A stretch of DNA of 41,041 nucleotides from Aliidiomarina sp. (GCF_022565475.1 NZ_JAIUMR010000016.1:1-41041), one strand, 5' to 3'; shown: positions 9,659-19,375, numbered from the stretch's first letter. Program-made: numbers and translations. The notes: generated by a model not told the origin, from the letters alone.

Positions 9659-10126
9659 ATGGATATTCGTAAAATTAAGAAACTAATCGAACTACTCGAA
9701 GAGTCAGGTATTTCTGAATTAGAAATCACGGAAGGCGAAGAGTCAGTTCGTATCAGTCGTCACTCTTCTGCGCCTGTTTATCCACAAATGACACATATGC
9801 AAATGCCAATGGCCGCGCCAGCACAAGCATCAGCGCCTGCACCTGCTGCAGCGCCAGCCGCACCAGCCCCAGCAGCGGCTGAAGAAGTGAGCGGTCATAT
9901 TGTGCGTTCACCGATGGTCGGTACTTTCTACGAGTCACCAGCGCCAGGGTCAAAAGCGTTTGTTACTGTCGGCCAGCGGGTCAATGTTGGCGACACGTTA
10001 TGTATCGTCGAAGCAATGAAAATGATGAACCACATCGAAGCTGACGTTGCCGGTGTTGTGAAGCAAATCTTGGTGGATAACGAAGCACCTGTTGAGTTTG
10101 ACCAACCGCTGTTCATCATCGAATAA
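9659..10126 (+). CDS. accB: Biotin carboxyl carrier protein of acetyl-CoA carboxylase
   Basis: A 155-residue AccB. An N-terminal segment (1-40) is followed by an Ala/Pro/Met-rich flexible linker (about 42-76) and the biotinyl domain. The acceptor Lys121 sits in the [12 protein letters not shown] motif, and the thumb region precedes it. It carries the carboxyl group from AccC to the carboxyltransferase AccAD, whose genes are not in this window. accC starts 13 bases after its stop codon, so the two are co-transcribed. Confidence 0.99.
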   Translation: MDIRKIKKLIELLEESGISELEITEGEESVRISRHSSAPVYPQMTHMQMPMAAPAQASAPAPAAAPAAPAPAAAEEVSGHIVRSPMVGTFYESPAPGSKAFVTVGQRVNVGDTLCIVEAMKMMNHIEADVAGVVKQILVDNEAPVEFDQPLFIIE

Positions 10127-10139
10127 AAAGGCAACAACT

Positions 10140-11483
10140 ATGCTTGATAAAGTAGTCATCGCCAACCGCGGTGAAATTGCGCTTCGGATTTTACGAGCCT
10201 GTAAAGAGCTCGGCATTAAAACCGTAGCCGTTCACTCGACGGTGGATAAAAACTTAAAGCACGTGTTGCTCGCGGACGAGTCAATTTGTATTGGTCCGGC
10301 GTCAGCAACTGAAAGTTATCTAAATATTCCACGCATTATCAGTGCTGCCGAAGTTACCGATGCGGCAGCTATTCATCCCGGCTATGGGTTCTTGGCTGAA
10401 AATGCCGACTTTGCTGAGCAAGTAGAAAACTCTGGGTTTATTTTCGTGGGCCCAACGCCTGACGTCATTCGCATCATGGGTGACAAGGTCTCGGCTATTG
10501 AAGCGATGAAAAAAACGGGTGTTCCTTGTGTGCCGGGTTCAGGTGGACCATTGGATGACGACGAAGAAAAGAACAAGAAGATTGCGCGGCGCATCGGCTA
10601 CCCGGTAATCATCAAAGCTGCCGGTGGTGGCGGTGGCCGCGGAATGCGTGTGGTTCGCGAAGAAAAAGATTTAATGAAGTCGATTTCCGCGACCCAAAGC
10701 GAAGCGCGTGCTGCATTTGGTAATCCTGTGGTGTACATGGAAAAATTCCTTGAAAACCCACGTCATATCGAAATCCAAGTCTTGGCAGACGGACAAGGTA
10801 ATGCCATTCATCTTGGTGAACGTGACTGTTCAATGCAGCGCCGCCACCAGAAAGTAGTAGAAGAAGCGCCAGCACCAGGAATTACCGCCGAAATGCGCAA
10901 GAATATCGGCGAGCGCTGTGCCCGTGCCTGTGTTGAAATTGGTTATCGAGGCGCTGGTACATTTGAGTTTTTGTACGAGAACGGCGAGTTCTATTTCATC
11001 GAAATGAACACCCGTATTCAGGTTGAACACCCAGTTACCGAAATGGTTACCGGTATCGACCTGGTCAAAGAGCAGTTGCGTATTGCCGCTGGTCGGCCAT
11101 TATCGATTAGCCAAGAAGACATTATAATTCGTGGTCACGCGATTGAGTGTCGTATCAATGCTGAAGATCCGAAGACCTTCATGCCGTCACCCGGGACTAT
11201 TTCCCGCTTCCATCCGCCCGGCGGAATGGGTGTTCGTTGGGACTCACACGTTTACACCGAGTATCGTGTACCACCCAATTACGACTCGATGATCGGCAAA
11301 TTAATCACCTATGGTGAGAATCGTGATGTTGCTATTGCGCGGATGCGTAATGCATTGAGCGAACTGATCATTGAAGGCATCAAGACCAACGTGCCGCTAC
11401 AAAAAGATATTATGGCGGATGAGAACTTCCAACATGGTGGAACCAACATCCATTATCTTGAGAAAAAGCTAGGCATGAGCTAA
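10140..11483 (+). CDS. accC: Biotin carboxylase subunit of acetyl-CoA carboxylase
   Basis: A 447-residue ATP-grasp enzyme that carboxylates the biotin on AccB. It starts [18 protein letters not shown] at 10140; the frame is open 16 codons further 5', but that would overlap accB and lacks family support. The glycine-rich ATP loop GGGGGRGM, the [11 protein letters not shown] block around the catalytic residues and the C-terminal domain are intact. A terminator follows the gene. Confidence 0.99.
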   Translation: MLDKVVIANRGEIALRILRACKELGIKTVAVHSTVDKNLKHVLLADESICIGPASATESYLNIPRIISAAEVTDAAAIHPGYGFLAENADFAEQVENSGFIFVGPTPDVIRIMGDKVSAIEAMKKTGVPCVPGSGGPLDDDEEKNKKIARRIGYPVIIKAAGGGGGRGMRVVREEKDLMKSISATQSEARAAFGNPVVYMEKFLENPRHIEIQVLADGQGNAIHLGERDCSMQRRHQKVVEEAPAPGITAEMRKNIGERCARACVEIGYRGAGTFEFLYENGEFYFIEMNTRIQVEHPVTEMVTGIDLVKEQLRIAAGRPLSISQEDIIIRGHAIECRINAEDPKTFMPSPGTISRFHPPGGMGVRWDSHVYTEYRVPPNYDSMIGKLITYGENRDVAIARMRNALSELIIEGIKTNVPLQKDIMADENFQHGGTNIHYLEKKLGMS

Positions 11484-11517
11484 TTCCCTTGTGGTAAACT
11501 TAAGCTCATTCTGAATA

Positions 11518-11548
11518 GAAGCTCAGGTTCACCCTGAGCTTCTTTATT
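11518..11548 (+). terminator. Terminator of aroQ-accB-accC
   Basis: A perfect 10-bp stem GAAGCTCAGG with CCTGAGCTTC (11518-11527 with 11533-11542), loop TTCAC, then TTTATTT. Confidence 0.9.
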
Positions 11549-11583
11549 TCTGCACCGATATAAGTAAAGGCGGGGATTCACGC

Positions 11584-12468
11584 ATGGCTTGGTTACAACT
11601 AACGCTCACCACAAAACAAGACTATGGTCGCCAGCTTGGCGACATTCTGATGGCGAACGGTGCGCAGGCAGTAACCTATCGAGATGCGAAAGATGCGCCG
11701 ATCTTTGAGCCGGCACCGGGCGAGGTTCCACTCTGGGAACAAACCTTAGTCACTGGCCTTTTTCCTGCCGAAACCAACATGACGCCGGTTTTAACCAATT
11801 TAAAGAAAGTCAGTTTTCTGCAAAAGCCGCTGCAATATAAAACCGACCAACTTGAAGACAAAGACTGGGAACGCGAGTGGATGGATAATTTCAAACCTAT
11901 CGACTTCGGCAATGGCCTTTGGGTTGTGCCGTCATGGCATACACCGCCGGTCGCTGACGCTGCCAATATCTTGTTGGACCCGGGTATGGCGTTCGGTACT
12001 GGCACGCACCCGACGACGGCGATGTGTTTACGCTGGTTGGCTGAGCAAGATTTGCAAGGTAAAACCGTGGTCGACTTTGGCTGTGGTTCAGGCGTGCTCG
12101 GTATCGCTGCATTAAAGCTCGGCGCGGCAAAATGCATTGGCACCGATATCGACCAGCAAGCGCTGCTGTCGACACGTGAAAACGCAGAATTAAATGGTGT
12201 AGCTGATCGATTCGAGGTGTATTTACCAGAACAAACCCCAGCGATTGAAGCTGACGTCGTTATTGCCAATATATTAGCCGGCCCGTTACAAGACTTAGCC
12301 CCAATTATGCTGCAATACTTAAAGCCGCATGGTTTACTCGGTATGTCGGGTATCCTCCGCCGGCAAGCAGAGGCGGTGCAAGACGCGTATCGTCCAACGA
12401 TTAGCTTCGCTGAAGCACGTTATCAGGAAGAGTGGACTTTTCTTCATGGTCAACGCGGCGGTGCATGA
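11584..12468 (+). CDS. prmA: Ribosomal protein L11 methyltransferase
   Basis: A 294-residue SAM-dependent enzyme that trimethylates ribosomal protein L11. An N-terminal substrate-binding domain (about 1-60) precedes the catalytic domain, which has DPGMAFGTGTHPTT (132-145), the SAM loop VVDFGCGSGVLG (162-173) and the ANILAGPL motif. Length and start agree with the E. coli protein. It is separated from accC by a terminator and lies ahead of dusB-fis, a classic gene order in this class. Confidence 0.98.
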   Translation: MAWLQLTLTTKQDYGRQLGDILMANGAQAVTYRDAKDAPIFEPAPGEVPLWEQTLVTGLFPAETNMTPVLTNLKKVSFLQKPLQYKTDQLEDKDWEREWMDNFKPIDFGNGLWVVPSWHTPPVADAANILLDPGMAFGTGTHPTTAMCLRWLAEQDLQGKTVVDFGCGSGVLGIAALKLGAAKCIGTDIDQQALLSTRENAELNGVADRFEVYLPEQTPAIEADVVIANILAGPLQDLAPIMLQYLKPHGLLGMSGILRRQAEAVQDAYRPTISFAEARYQEEWTFLHGQRGGA

Positions 12469-12515
12469 GTCTGCTAACACCTGCTTAACATTTCACCAGG
12501 GGTAGCGCGCCAGGC

Positions 12516-12571
12516 GCGATAAAGTCAAGAGCAAAAATTGCAATTTTCTGTGATTTTGGTCACTTTATCGC
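12516..12571. promoter_or_regulatory. Nested inverted repeats in the dusB-fis upstream region
   Basis: The 10-bp arms GCGATAAAGT (12516-12525) and ACTTTATCGC (12562-12571) are perfect complements. Between them lies a 14-bp AT-rich palindrome, AAAATTGCAATTTT (12534-12547). The fis promoter is known in enterobacteria for autoregulation and growth-rate control, so an operator is plausible. A weak promoter candidate (TTTCCT, 17-base spacer, TAAAAT) lies closer to dusB. Confidence 0.4.
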
Positions 12572-12633
12572 CTTTCCTTTCGCGAGCAAATTCCCTAAAA
12601 TTCTCTCCCCTTTCGCTGAACAGAAAATAACCG

Positions 12634-13614
12634 ATGCGGATAGGTCCTTATCAATTAGAAAACAACGTAATTCTTGCACCCATGGCAGGTGTCACTGACT
12701 TGCCATTCCGTCGCTTATGTGTGGAGTTAGGTGCTGGTCTAGCGGTATCCGAGATGCTCTCGAGTAATCCGCTAGTTTGGCAAACTGACAAGTCTAGAGC
12801 GCGAATGGTGCATGGCGATGAGCCGGGAATTCGTTCGGTACAAATTGCTGGGTCTGATCCAGAATTGATGGCTTTAGCAGCTCAGCACAATGTTGCTGAA
12901 GGTGCGCAAATCATCGATATCAACATGGGTTGTCCAGCAAAGAAGGTAAACAAAAAGCTAGCTGGTTCAGCATTGTTGCAAGAGCCCGAGCTAGTTCAGC
13001 GAATTCTGCGGAGTGTGGTGGCAGCAGTTGATGTTCCCGTAACACTCAAGATTCGAACCGGATGGGCCCCGGAACATCGCAACGGCGTTGAGATTGCGAA
13101 AATCGCAGAACAAGCTGGCATTCAAGCTTTAGCGGTTCATGGCCGCACTCGAGCTTGCATGTATAAAGGCTCCGCGGAGTACGACACGATTCGCGCGATT
13201 AAACAGGCAATTTCAATCCCTGTGATTGCCAATGGTGACGTGACAACGCCGCAAAAAGCACACGAGGTTTTGCACTATACCGGCGCAGATGCCGTGATGG
13301 TCGGCCGCGGTGCACAGGGGAATCCTTGGATATTTCGTGAGATTGTCCACTTTCTCCAAACTGGGAAAGAACATGCTCCGCCAACGGGAGCTGAAATCGC
13401 CCATGTCATGCGCAGGCACTTGCATGCGCTGCATAAGTTTTATGGTGCCCGTGGTCCTCGGATTGCACGCAAGCACATCGGTTGGTACTTGCAGGGAAAC
13501 CTGCAGCACATTGACAGCAGTGAGCAATTCAAGCGCGACTTTAACGCAATTGAAGACCCTCAACAGCAGTTAGATGCCCTAGAAACCTATTTTGTTAACT
13601 TAGACGAGAGATAA
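12634..13614 (+). CDS. dusB: tRNA-dihydrouridine synthase B
   Basis: A 326-residue flavoenzyme that reduces uridines in the tRNA D-loop. The FMN-binding APMAGVTD (15-22), the catalytic Cys100 in [19 protein letters not shown], the VHGRTR segment and ANGDV / [12 protein letters not shown] are all present. The ATG at 12634 fits the family N-terminus. fis follows after 10 bases; dusB-fis is one operon in most gammaproteobacteria. Confidence 0.98.
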   Translation: MRIGPYQLENNVILAPMAGVTDLPFRRLCVELGAGLAVSEMLSSNPLVWQTDKSRARMVHGDEPGIRSVQIAGSDPELMALAAQHNVAEGAQIIDINMGCPAKKVNKKLAGSALLQEPELVQRILRSVVAAVDVPVTLKIRTGWAPEHRNGVEIAKIAEQAGIQALAVHGRTRACMYKGSAEYDTIRAIKQAISIPVIANGDVTTPQKAHEVLHYTGADAVMVGRGAQGNPWIFREIVHFLQTGKEHAPPTGAEIAHVMRRHLHALHKFYGARGPRIARKHIGWYLQGNLQHIDSSEQFKRDFNAIEDPQQQLDALETYFVNLDER

Positions 13615-13624
13615 GAGCGCTATT

Positions 13625-13921
13625 ATGTTTGACCAAAACGGAAATCGTGATGCAGTATCCACGCCTTTGACTACCATTGGCCAAAACTCTAACCCGAAGC
13701 CTCTGCGCAATTCGGTAAAGCAGGCGCTGAACAACTTCCTGAAGCAACTTGATGGTCAGGACCCAGACGATTTATACGAGCTTGTATTGTCTGAAGTTGA
13801 AGCACCGTTATTGGAAGAAGTGATGACCTTCACTCGTGGTAACCAAACCCGTGCGGCAACCATGTTAGGTATCAACCGCGGTACTTTACGCAAGAAACTG
13901 AAAAAATACGGCATGAATTAA
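13625..13921 (+). CDS. fis: DNA-binding protein Fis
   Basis: A 98-residue nucleoid protein and global regulator that bends DNA and activates stable-RNA promoters in fast growth. The C-terminal helix-turn-helix (about 73-98, [20 protein letters not shown]) is nearly identical to E. coli Fis; the N-terminal beta-hairpin region is less conserved, as usual. It is the second gene of dusB-fis, followed at once by a strong terminator. Confidence 0.99.
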   Translation: MFDQNGNRDAVSTPLTTIGQNSNPKPLRNSVKQALNNFLKQLDGQDPDDLYELVLSEVEAPLLEEVMTFTRGNQTRAATMLGINRGTLRKKLKKYGMN

Positions 13922-13929
13922 TTTGCAAG

Positions 13930-13956
13930 AGCGCTACTTCGGTGGCGCTTTTTTTT
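13930..13956 (+). terminator. Terminator of dusB-fis
   Basis: An 8-bp stem AGCGCTAC with GTGGCGCT (13930-13937 with 13942-13949, one G-T pair) closed by a TTCG tetraloop, then eight T. Confidence 0.95.
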
Positions 13957-14036
13957 GGCGTGAATACTTTTGCCAAGACCGGGCAGTTCAGATAGAGTAT
14001 TTCTCCACAATGAATTCGCACAACAATGGACGCGTT

Positions 14037-14867
14037 ATGAAGTTTAAACTGCTTTTTTCGGGCGCTCTCGTCGCTGCTACGCTCGCTTTGACTGGCTGTA
14101 ATGACAGTACCACCTCCTCCGACACGAATATTAACGCCACACCCGCCGCGGTGTCCGAAGCTGAATTGATTAGCGCGATTCGTAGCAGTAATCCACAATT
14201 AGCCAATGCACCCATCAGTGTCGTCAAAGAATTATCGGAATACGGCATGGTTGGTTTGTATGAAATAATACTCGGCGGCCAAACTATGGTGGTCGATGCG
14301 AGTGGTCAGTATGCAGTCGTTGGTGATTTATTTGCATTGAGTACGGTCACAAACCTGTCCGCTGAGCGTCGCGAACAGAACATGGAACGTATTGCTCTGG
14401 CGAGATTGCCGCAACTTAACGCTGAACAAGTCGTCACGCTACCCGCCGCGAACGAAGTCGAGCAATTAGGTACGGTTTGGGTATTTACCGATCCCACATG
14501 CCCATACTGCCAGCGTTTTCACGATGAGGCGGACGCCTATGCGCAAGCTGGGGTTGAAGTCATCTATGTACCCTATCCACGTTCAGGTTTAATGAGTGGT
14601 GGCCGCGACTATGACCAGTTAACTCGAATCATGTGCGCTGACGACAAAGCCGCTGCCATGCATGCATTTAAGACAGGTACAAATGTCGATGATTTTAATA
14701 CCGTGACGGTAACCGACACTTGTCGTGAGCATGTAGCCAATGGTTTCGATTTAGGACAAGAAATTGGCATTAGTGGTACACCGTTTATTGTTCTGTCTCA
14801 AGGCGGTATTCTTCCCGGATATAATCCGGCTGAGCGGATTATCGCGCGCCTGCGCAGCGCTCAGTAA
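14037..14867 (+). CDS. DsbC-like disulfide isomerase, predicted lipoprotein
   Basis: A 276-residue thioredoxin-fold protein. The C-terminal two thirds follow DsbC closely: VWVFTDPTCPYCQRFH with active-site Cys155-P-Y-Cys158, a second cysteine pair (MCADD and DTCREH) matching the structural disulfide of DsbC, and the cis-proline loop SGTPFIVLS before LPGYNP. An N-terminal domain like the DsbC dimerisation domain is present. Unlike E. coli DsbC, it has a lipobox (LTGC, Cys21) and a Ser/Thr-rich linker, so it should be membrane-anchored; Asn after the Cys suggests the outer membrane. I start at the ATG at 14037, which gives the lipoprotein signal; an ATG at 14010 is the alternative. DsbD in this window could keep it reduced. 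Confidence 0.87.
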   Translation: MKFKLLFSGALVAATLALTGCNDSTTSSDTNINATPAAVSEAELISAIRSSNPQLANAPISVVKELSEYGMVGLYEIILGGQTMVVDASGQYAVVGDLFALSTVTNLSAERREQNMERIALARLPQLNAEQVVTLPAANEVEQLGTVWVFTDPTCPYCQRFHDEADAYAQAGVEVIYVPYPRSGLMSGGRDYDQLTRIMCADDKAAAMHAFKTGTNVDDFNTVTVTDTCREHVANGFDLGQEIGISGTPFIVLSQGGILPGYNPAERIIARLRSAQ

Positions 14868-14892
14868 CACTTAGATTGTCAATTCACGCAAT

Positions 14893-14928
14893 AAAACGGC
14901 TCAGAAGTTCGCCTTATTGAGCCGTTTT
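14893..14928 (+). terminator. Hairpin between the dsbC-like gene and purH
   Basis: A perfect 11-bp stem AAAACGGCTCA with TGAGCCGTTTT (14893-14903 with 14918-14928), whose 3' arm ends in four T. It is the probable terminator of the dsbC-like gene. A TATAAT (14932-14937) directly after it may be the -10 box of purHD. Confidence 0.7.
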
Positions 14929-15031
14929 ACGTATAATATGCACCCGCACAAGCACTGTTCATGTTTTAACCAACTCGCAAAATATGAAACAGGCTTTACT
15001 CTTCCATACAAGCTAATTACGAGAACTGACC

Positions 15032-16600
15032 ATGAGCCAGATCCGCCCTATTCGTCGTGCGTTGTTAAGTGTTTCTGATAAAACCGGCATTGTTGAATTT
15101 GCCACCGCGTTGCATCAGCGCTCTGTTGAAATCCTCTCTACTGGTGGCACCGCCAAGCTACTAGAAGAAGCCGGTATCCCAGTGATTGAAGTCGCCAGCC
15201 ATACTGGCCAGCCGGAAATCATGGGCGGACGCGTGAAAACCTTACACCCCAAAATTCATGGCGGTATCCTTGGACGTCGTGACGTTGACCAAGCAGTTAT
15301 GGAAAAGCAAAATATCGCCCCTATCGATTTGGTTGCGGTGAACCTGTACCCTTTTGCGGAGACAGTAAAGAAGCCAGGATGCAGCCTCGAAGATGCAATC
15401 GAAAATATCGACATTGGCGGCCCGACCATGGTGCGCGCTGCGGCCAAGAATCACCGTGACGTCACCATTATTGTCAACGCTCATGACTATGATCGCGTCC
15501 TTGGTGAGCTTGCAGAGTTTGATGGAGTGACCGATGCAACCCGTTTCGACCTCGCCATTGCTGCCTTCGAGCATACCGCCGCGTATGATGGCATGATTGC
15601 GAATTACTTCGGTCAGCGCTTAAACCCTGAGCAACCAGAGCGCTTCCCGCGCACGCTTAATTTCCAGCTGCACAAAAAACAAGACCTGCGCTACGGTGAA
15701 AATAGCCATCAACAAGCAGCGTTTTATGTTGACCCAAGCCACAGCGAAGCATCAGTTTCAAGTTCACAGCAACTGCAAGGCAAAGAACTGTCCTTTAACA
15801 ATATCGCCGACACCGACGCCGCACTTGAGTGTGTGAAGACCTTCGAGGCGCCCGCTTGTGTAATTGTCAAACATGCCAATCCATGTGGCGTTGCCGTCGG
15901 TGCAACCATTCAAGAAGCCTACACGCGTGCCTTTAAAACCGACCCAACTTCAGCATTTGGCGGTATTATTGCGTTTAACCGTCCACTTGACGAAGCGACG
16001 GCGCATGCGATTATTAACCAACAGTTCGTTGAAGTGATCATTGCCCCTGGTTGCAGCAAGAAAGCACAGTCGATTGTTGCCGCGAAGAAGAACGTGCGCC
16101 TGTTAGTCACCGACGAGTTCGCTGAGCGTCGCGCGCAGTTTGACTTCAAACGCGTACAAGGTGGCTTACTGGTACAAGACATTGATCACGGTGTGGTCAG
16201 CGAGTCCGAACTGAAAATTGTCACTGACATCAAGCCCGATGCAAAACAGTTGGAAGACTTGATGTTTGCGTGGAAAGTGGCGCAGTATGTGAAGTCAAAC
16301 GCCATTGTTTACGCCAAAGACGGGATGACCGTCGGTGTCGGCGCCGGGCAAATGAGTCGTGTTTATAGCGCCAAAGTCGCTATTTTGAAGGCCCAAGACG
16401 AAGGCCTCACGATTGCTGGCTCAGTGATGGCGTCAGACGCCTTCTTCCCGTTCCGTGATGGTATCGATGCCGCCGCCGAAGCGGGCGTGAAAGCGATTAT
16501 TCAGCCGGGCGGTTCCATGCGTGACGACGAAGTTATTGCGGCAGCTAATGAACAAGGTATTGCCATGGTGTTCACTGGCATGCGCCATTTCCGTCACTAA
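15032..16600 (+). CDS. purH: Bifunctional AICAR formyltransferase / IMP cyclohydrolase
   Basis: A 522-residue enzyme for the last two steps of IMP synthesis. The N-terminal MGS-like cyclohydrolase domain (about 1-200) starts [17 protein letters not shown] and holds STGGTAKLL. The AICAR transformylase domain contains [14 protein letters not shown] and the [10 protein letters not shown] catalytic stretch, ending [17 protein letters not shown] and FTGMRHFRH. purD follows after 30 bases, so this is the usual purHD operon. Confidence 0.99.
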   Translation: MSQIRPIRRALLSVSDKTGIVEFATALHQRSVEILSTGGTAKLLEEAGIPVIEVASHTGQPEIMGGRVKTLHPKIHGGILGRRDVDQAVMEKQNIAPIDLVAVNLYPFAETVKKPGCSLEDAIENIDIGGPTMVRAAAKNHRDVTIIVNAHDYDRVLGELAEFDGVTDATRFDLAIAAFEHTAAYDGMIANYFGQRLNPEQPERFPRTLNFQLHKKQDLRYGENSHQQAAFYVDPSHSEASVSSSQQLQGKELSFNNIADTDAALECVKTFEAPACVIVKHANPCGVAVGATIQEAYTRAFKTDPTSAFGGIIAFNRPLDEATAHAIINQQFVEVIIAPGCSKKAQSIVAAKKNVRLLVTDEFAERRAQFDFKRVQGGLLVQDIDHGVVSESELKIVTDIKPDAKQLEDLMFAWKVAQYVKSNAIVYAKDGMTVGVGAGQMSRVYSAKVAILKAQDEGLTIAGSVMASDAFFPFRDGIDAAAEAGVKAIIQPGGSMRDDEVIAAANEQGIAMVFTGMRHFRH

Positions 16601-16630
16601 CTGCCCTGACACGAATTTAGGAGCATCAGA

Positions 16631-17914
16631 ATGAAAGTATTAATTATCGGTGGCGGTGGTCGCGAACATGCGTTGGCGTGGAAAGCCGCACAGTCTTTAC
16701 GGGTTGAGCACGTTTACGTAGCCCCGGGCAATGCCGGAACCGCGGTCGAGTCTGGCATGACCAATGTCGCTATTAGCGCCGAAGACATCGACGGTTTATT
16801 GGCGTTCGCACAGAAAGAGCACATTGACTTAACCATCGTCGGTCCCGAAGCACCGCTAGTGAAAGGTGTGGTCAATTTATTCCAAAGCCATGGTTTAGCG
16901 ATTTTTGGGCCGACCCAACAAGCAGCTCAACTAGAAGGCTCGAAAGCGTTCTGTAAAGACTTTCTCGCACGTCACAATATCCCCACAGCAGCCTACGAAA
17001 ACTTTACTGAAATCGCTCCTGCGAAAACGTATGTGCGCGCTCAGCAATTGCCGATCGTCATTAAAGCCGATGGCCTTGCGGCCGGTAAAGGCGTAATTAT
17101 TGCGGAAACACTCGAGCAAGCCGATGCAGCCATTGACGATATGCTCGCTGGCAATAAGTTCGGTGACGCTGGCAGTCGTGTGGTGATTGAAGAGTTCTTA
17201 GTTGGCGAAGAAGCAAGCTTTATTGCCATGGTCGACGGTGACACCATTTTACCATTCGCTTCGAGCCAAGATCATAAAGCACGCGACAATGGCGATAAAG
17301 GCCCGAACACAGGCGGTATGGGTGCCTATTCACCGGCGCCAGTGGTCACCCCAGAAGTCGATGCTTGGGTGATGGAGCATGTCATGAAGCCGACCGTTGA
17401 AGGGATGAAAGCCGAAGGCAATACCTATGTCGGCTTCCTGTATGCGGGATTAATGATCGCCCCTGACGGCACTGCGAAAGTACTCGAGTACAACTGCCGG
17501 TTTGGCGACCCAGAAACACAGCCGATCATGTTGCGCTTGCAGTCAGACTTAGTTGAACTGTGCTTAGACGCACTAGCAGGCCGCTTAGGCGCAACCCCCA
17601 TCGAGTTCGACCCGCGCGCTGCAGTCGGTGTTGTGATGGCCGCAGGCGGTTATCCAGACAGCTACAAGAAAGGCGATGTGATTACGGGTATTCCGGCGGC
17701 AACCACAACCAGCAAAACATTTCACGCCGGTACTGCCATGGCCAATGATCACATTGTCACCGCCGGTGGTCGTGTGCTCTGTTGCACTGCACTGGGCGAC
17801 AGCGTGACACAGGCCCAGCAAAGCGCCTACGAATTGGTCTCAGCCATTCACTGGCAAGACGTTTATTTCCGCACCGATATCGCGCACCGCGCCATCAGTC
17901 GCGAACAAAAATAG
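16631..17914 (+). CDS. purD: Phosphoribosylamine--glycine ligase (GARS)
   Basis: A 427-residue ATP-grasp enzyme that joins glycine to phosphoribosylamine in early purine synthesis. It begins MKVLIIGGGGREHALAWK, with PEAPLVKG, the ATP loop DGLAAGKGV, GPNTGGMGAYSPAP and the metal-binding EYNCRFGDPE. A TTAGGAG site precedes the ATG. It is the second gene of purHD and ends at a strong hairpin. Confidence 0.99.
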   Translation: MKVLIIGGGGREHALAWKAAQSLRVEHVYVAPGNAGTAVESGMTNVAISAEDIDGLLAFAQKEHIDLTIVGPEAPLVKGVVNLFQSHGLAIFGPTQQAAQLEGSKAFCKDFLARHNIPTAAYENFTEIAPAKTYVRAQQLPIVIKADGLAAGKGVIIAETLEQADAAIDDMLAGNKFGDAGSRVVIEEFLVGEEASFIAMVDGDTILPFASSQDHKARDNGDKGPNTGGMGAYSPAPVVTPEVDAWVMEHVMKPTVEGMKAEGNTYVGFLYAGLMIAPDGTAKVLEYNCRFGDPETQPIMLRLQSDLVELCLDALAGRLGATPIEFDPRAAVGVVMAAGGYPDSYKKGDVITGIPAATTTSKTFHAGTAMANDHIVTAGGRVLCCTALGDSVTQAQQSAYELVSAIHWQDVYFRTDIAHRAISREQK

Positions 17915-17926
17915 TCCCCAGAAACA

Positions 17927-17955
17927 ACAATGGCTCCCTCGGGAGCCATTGTTTT
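17927..17955. terminator. Shared terminator between purD and maoP
   Basis: A 12-base arm ACAATGGCTCCC faces its complement (17927-17938 with 17941-17952), then TTTT. It lies between convergent genes and its symmetry suits both directions; the maoP stop codon abuts its 3' end. Confidence 0.85.
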
Positions 17956-18322
17956 AATCTTCGACGACTAAGTCATCATCGGCAGTGCTGGAGTCAAAGT
18001 CGCTGTCGTCATCGACAACTTTCGAACGTCCATACATACTGCCAACTTTCGGTCGATTAATGCGTGCTTGATATTTCGCCCACGCTTTCTCAACCGCTGT
18101 CTCTGCTGTTTGTTCGCCCTTTGCCACGGCTAATAGCGCCTTATCTTCTGCAGTTTCTGGCACAAACTCGCCATTCAACATCGCAGTAACTAAGCAGCCA
18201 TAATGTAGCAGTGCATCACTCTCGCGAATTGAAAAGTCGCCAGAGCGCGAAAAACCATAAGGATAATTACGGAAGTCATTAAAGGGCTTCCGAAGTAGGG
18301 TATCACGGGTTACAGTCGCCAT
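17954..18322 (-). CDS. maoP: MaoP / DUF413 (YifE) family protein
   Basis: A 122-residue protein. The conserved block FRNYPYGFSRSGDFSIRESDALLHYG (about 17-42), then A-KG-(E), EKAWAKY and RINRPK, matches E. coli YifE. That protein was named MaoP for its role, with the maoS site, in organising the Ori macrodomain of the chromosome. The tail is very acidic (DDDSDFDSSTADDDLVVED), also as in the family. I cannot see a maoS-like site here, so the macrodomain role is by homology only. Confidence 0.88.
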   Translation of the reverse strand: MATVTRDTLLRKPFNDFRNYPYGFSRSGDFSIRESDALLHYGCLVTAMLNGEFVPETAEDKALLAVAKGEQTAETAVEKAWAKYQARINRPKVGSMYGRSKVVDDDSDFDSSTADDDLVVED

Positions 18323-18584
18323 ATCATTTCCACCATTCAGACAACTTTCCTATTAGGCAGCTAACTGCCGTGCTCAGGTGACGATATAGAGGTGAAAAAA
18401 AACTTTGTCAATCTTTTTCGGTTATTTTCATTAAAATTTAACAACTGACGTGCGCTGCAGGCTGATCGTGAGCCGGTGTCCTTAGACTGATTTTGTCAAC
18501 AAGTGTCAGGCAGCCTCGAAGTTGACTGCCGATTATTTTATTCTGCTTCCAACAGGACTGACACATTACAAGGACATCATCAAC

Positions 18585-19103
18585 ATGACCTCTCGATTTA
18601 ATAGCCCAGCGACTCTACTTCTCTCACTCGGACTACTTTTAAGTACGCACACTGCTACAGCTCAACAAGATGAACTATTAATCACATTAGGCTTTGCCAG
18701 TGCGCCGAGCTTTAGTGAAGAGTCGAGCCAGCGCGGCGCTTATTTGCCGCTCTGGGTGGCTCAGCCACGCGCATTTACGCGGGAAACCGGTTATTACTTG
18801 AACGTGGGGATTCCAGAAGCTGAATTATTTAAATCATCTGACGTCAATCGGCATTCAGTGACTGTCGTGAGTGCTGGACTAACGTACCAAGTGACTGACA
18901 ATGTCTATCTATTTGGTGGTCCCGGCTATTCCTATCAGCGGCAAACGTTCTTTAATTACGACACACAGTCGCGTCATCGTCTCAACGGTAATATCGGCAT
19001 CGCATTCATCGGCGAAAAATTTGGTGTCCACCTCAACTACGACTCAGGACCAAACGCATTCGGTATCGGTTTTGTCACCCGAACGCGCTGGTTGGGGAAC
19101 TGA
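18585..19103 (+). CDS. Unrecognised small envelope protein, probably a beta-barrel
   Basis: A 172-residue protein that I cannot assign to a named family. It has a signal peptide (MTSRFNSPATLLLSLGLLL, cleavage likely after TAQ). The mature part has alternating hydrophobic/polar strands rich in Gly, Tyr and Phe, such as SVTVVSAGLTYQV, NVYLFGGPGYSYQR and KFGVHLNYDSGPNAFGIGFVTRTRW, typical of small outer-membrane barrels. I start at the ATG at 18585 because AAGGA lies 10 bases upstream and the signal peptide begins there; the frame opens at 18522. Its stop codon is the first triplet of the palindromic element at 19101-19191. Confidence 0.7.
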   Translation: MTSRFNSPATLLLSLGLLLSTHTATAQQDELLITLGFASAPSFSEESSQRGAYLPLWVAQPRAFTRETGYYLNVGIPEAELFKSSDVNRHSVTVVSAGLTYQVTDNVYLFGGPGYSYQRQTFFNYDTQSRHRLNGNIGIAFIGEKFGVHLNYDSGPNAFGIGFVTRTRWLGN

Positions 19104-19191
19104 TGGATGCGCGTGAGCGCGACCGCAGGGAGCCCGTAGGGCGAGGGCCATGGATGGCGCTCGCAATCGAGACGTAGTCTCGTTTCCATCA
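19101..19191. repeat. Palindrome-rich 91-bp element
   Basis: The element is bounded by the inverted 7-mers TGATGGA (19101-19107) and TCCATCA (19185-19191). Inside are several short palindromes: GCGC-GTGA-GCGC, GCCC-GTA-GGGC and GAGAC-GTA-GTCTC. It is GC-rich beside AT-richer surroundings and has no coding sense. It looks like a dispersed intergenic palindromic (REP/MITE-like) unit. Only one copy lies in this window, so dispersal is unproved. Confidence 0.6.
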
Positions 19192-19201
19192 CCTACATAG
19201 C

Positions 19202-19229
19202 AATAAAGCCACCCGAAGGTGGCTTTATT
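19202..19229 (-). terminator. Terminator of tRNA-Gly
   Basis: A perfect 12-bp stem AATAAAGCCACC with GGTGGCTTTATT around a CGAA loop, 8 bases beyond the tRNA 3' end. The arms themselves supply the T-rich tail in both directions. Confidence 0.85.
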
Positions 19230-19237
19230 ATCGAATT

Positions 19238-19313
<76 letters not shown>

Positions 19314-19347
19314 ATTTTTGTATCGCTGTCTGTTGACTGCGGAGCGC

Positions 19348-19375
19348 ATTTTACTGAATTTAGGGGGTAATGCAA
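19348..19375 (-). promoter_or_regulatory. Stable-RNA promoter of tRNA-Gly
   Basis: On the minus strand TTGCAT (19370-19375), 16 bases and TAAAAT (19348-19353) are followed by GCGCTCCGC. This GC-rich discriminator is typical of tRNA and rRNA promoters under stringent control. The tRNA 5' end is about 35 bases downstream of the -10 box. Confidence 0.7.
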
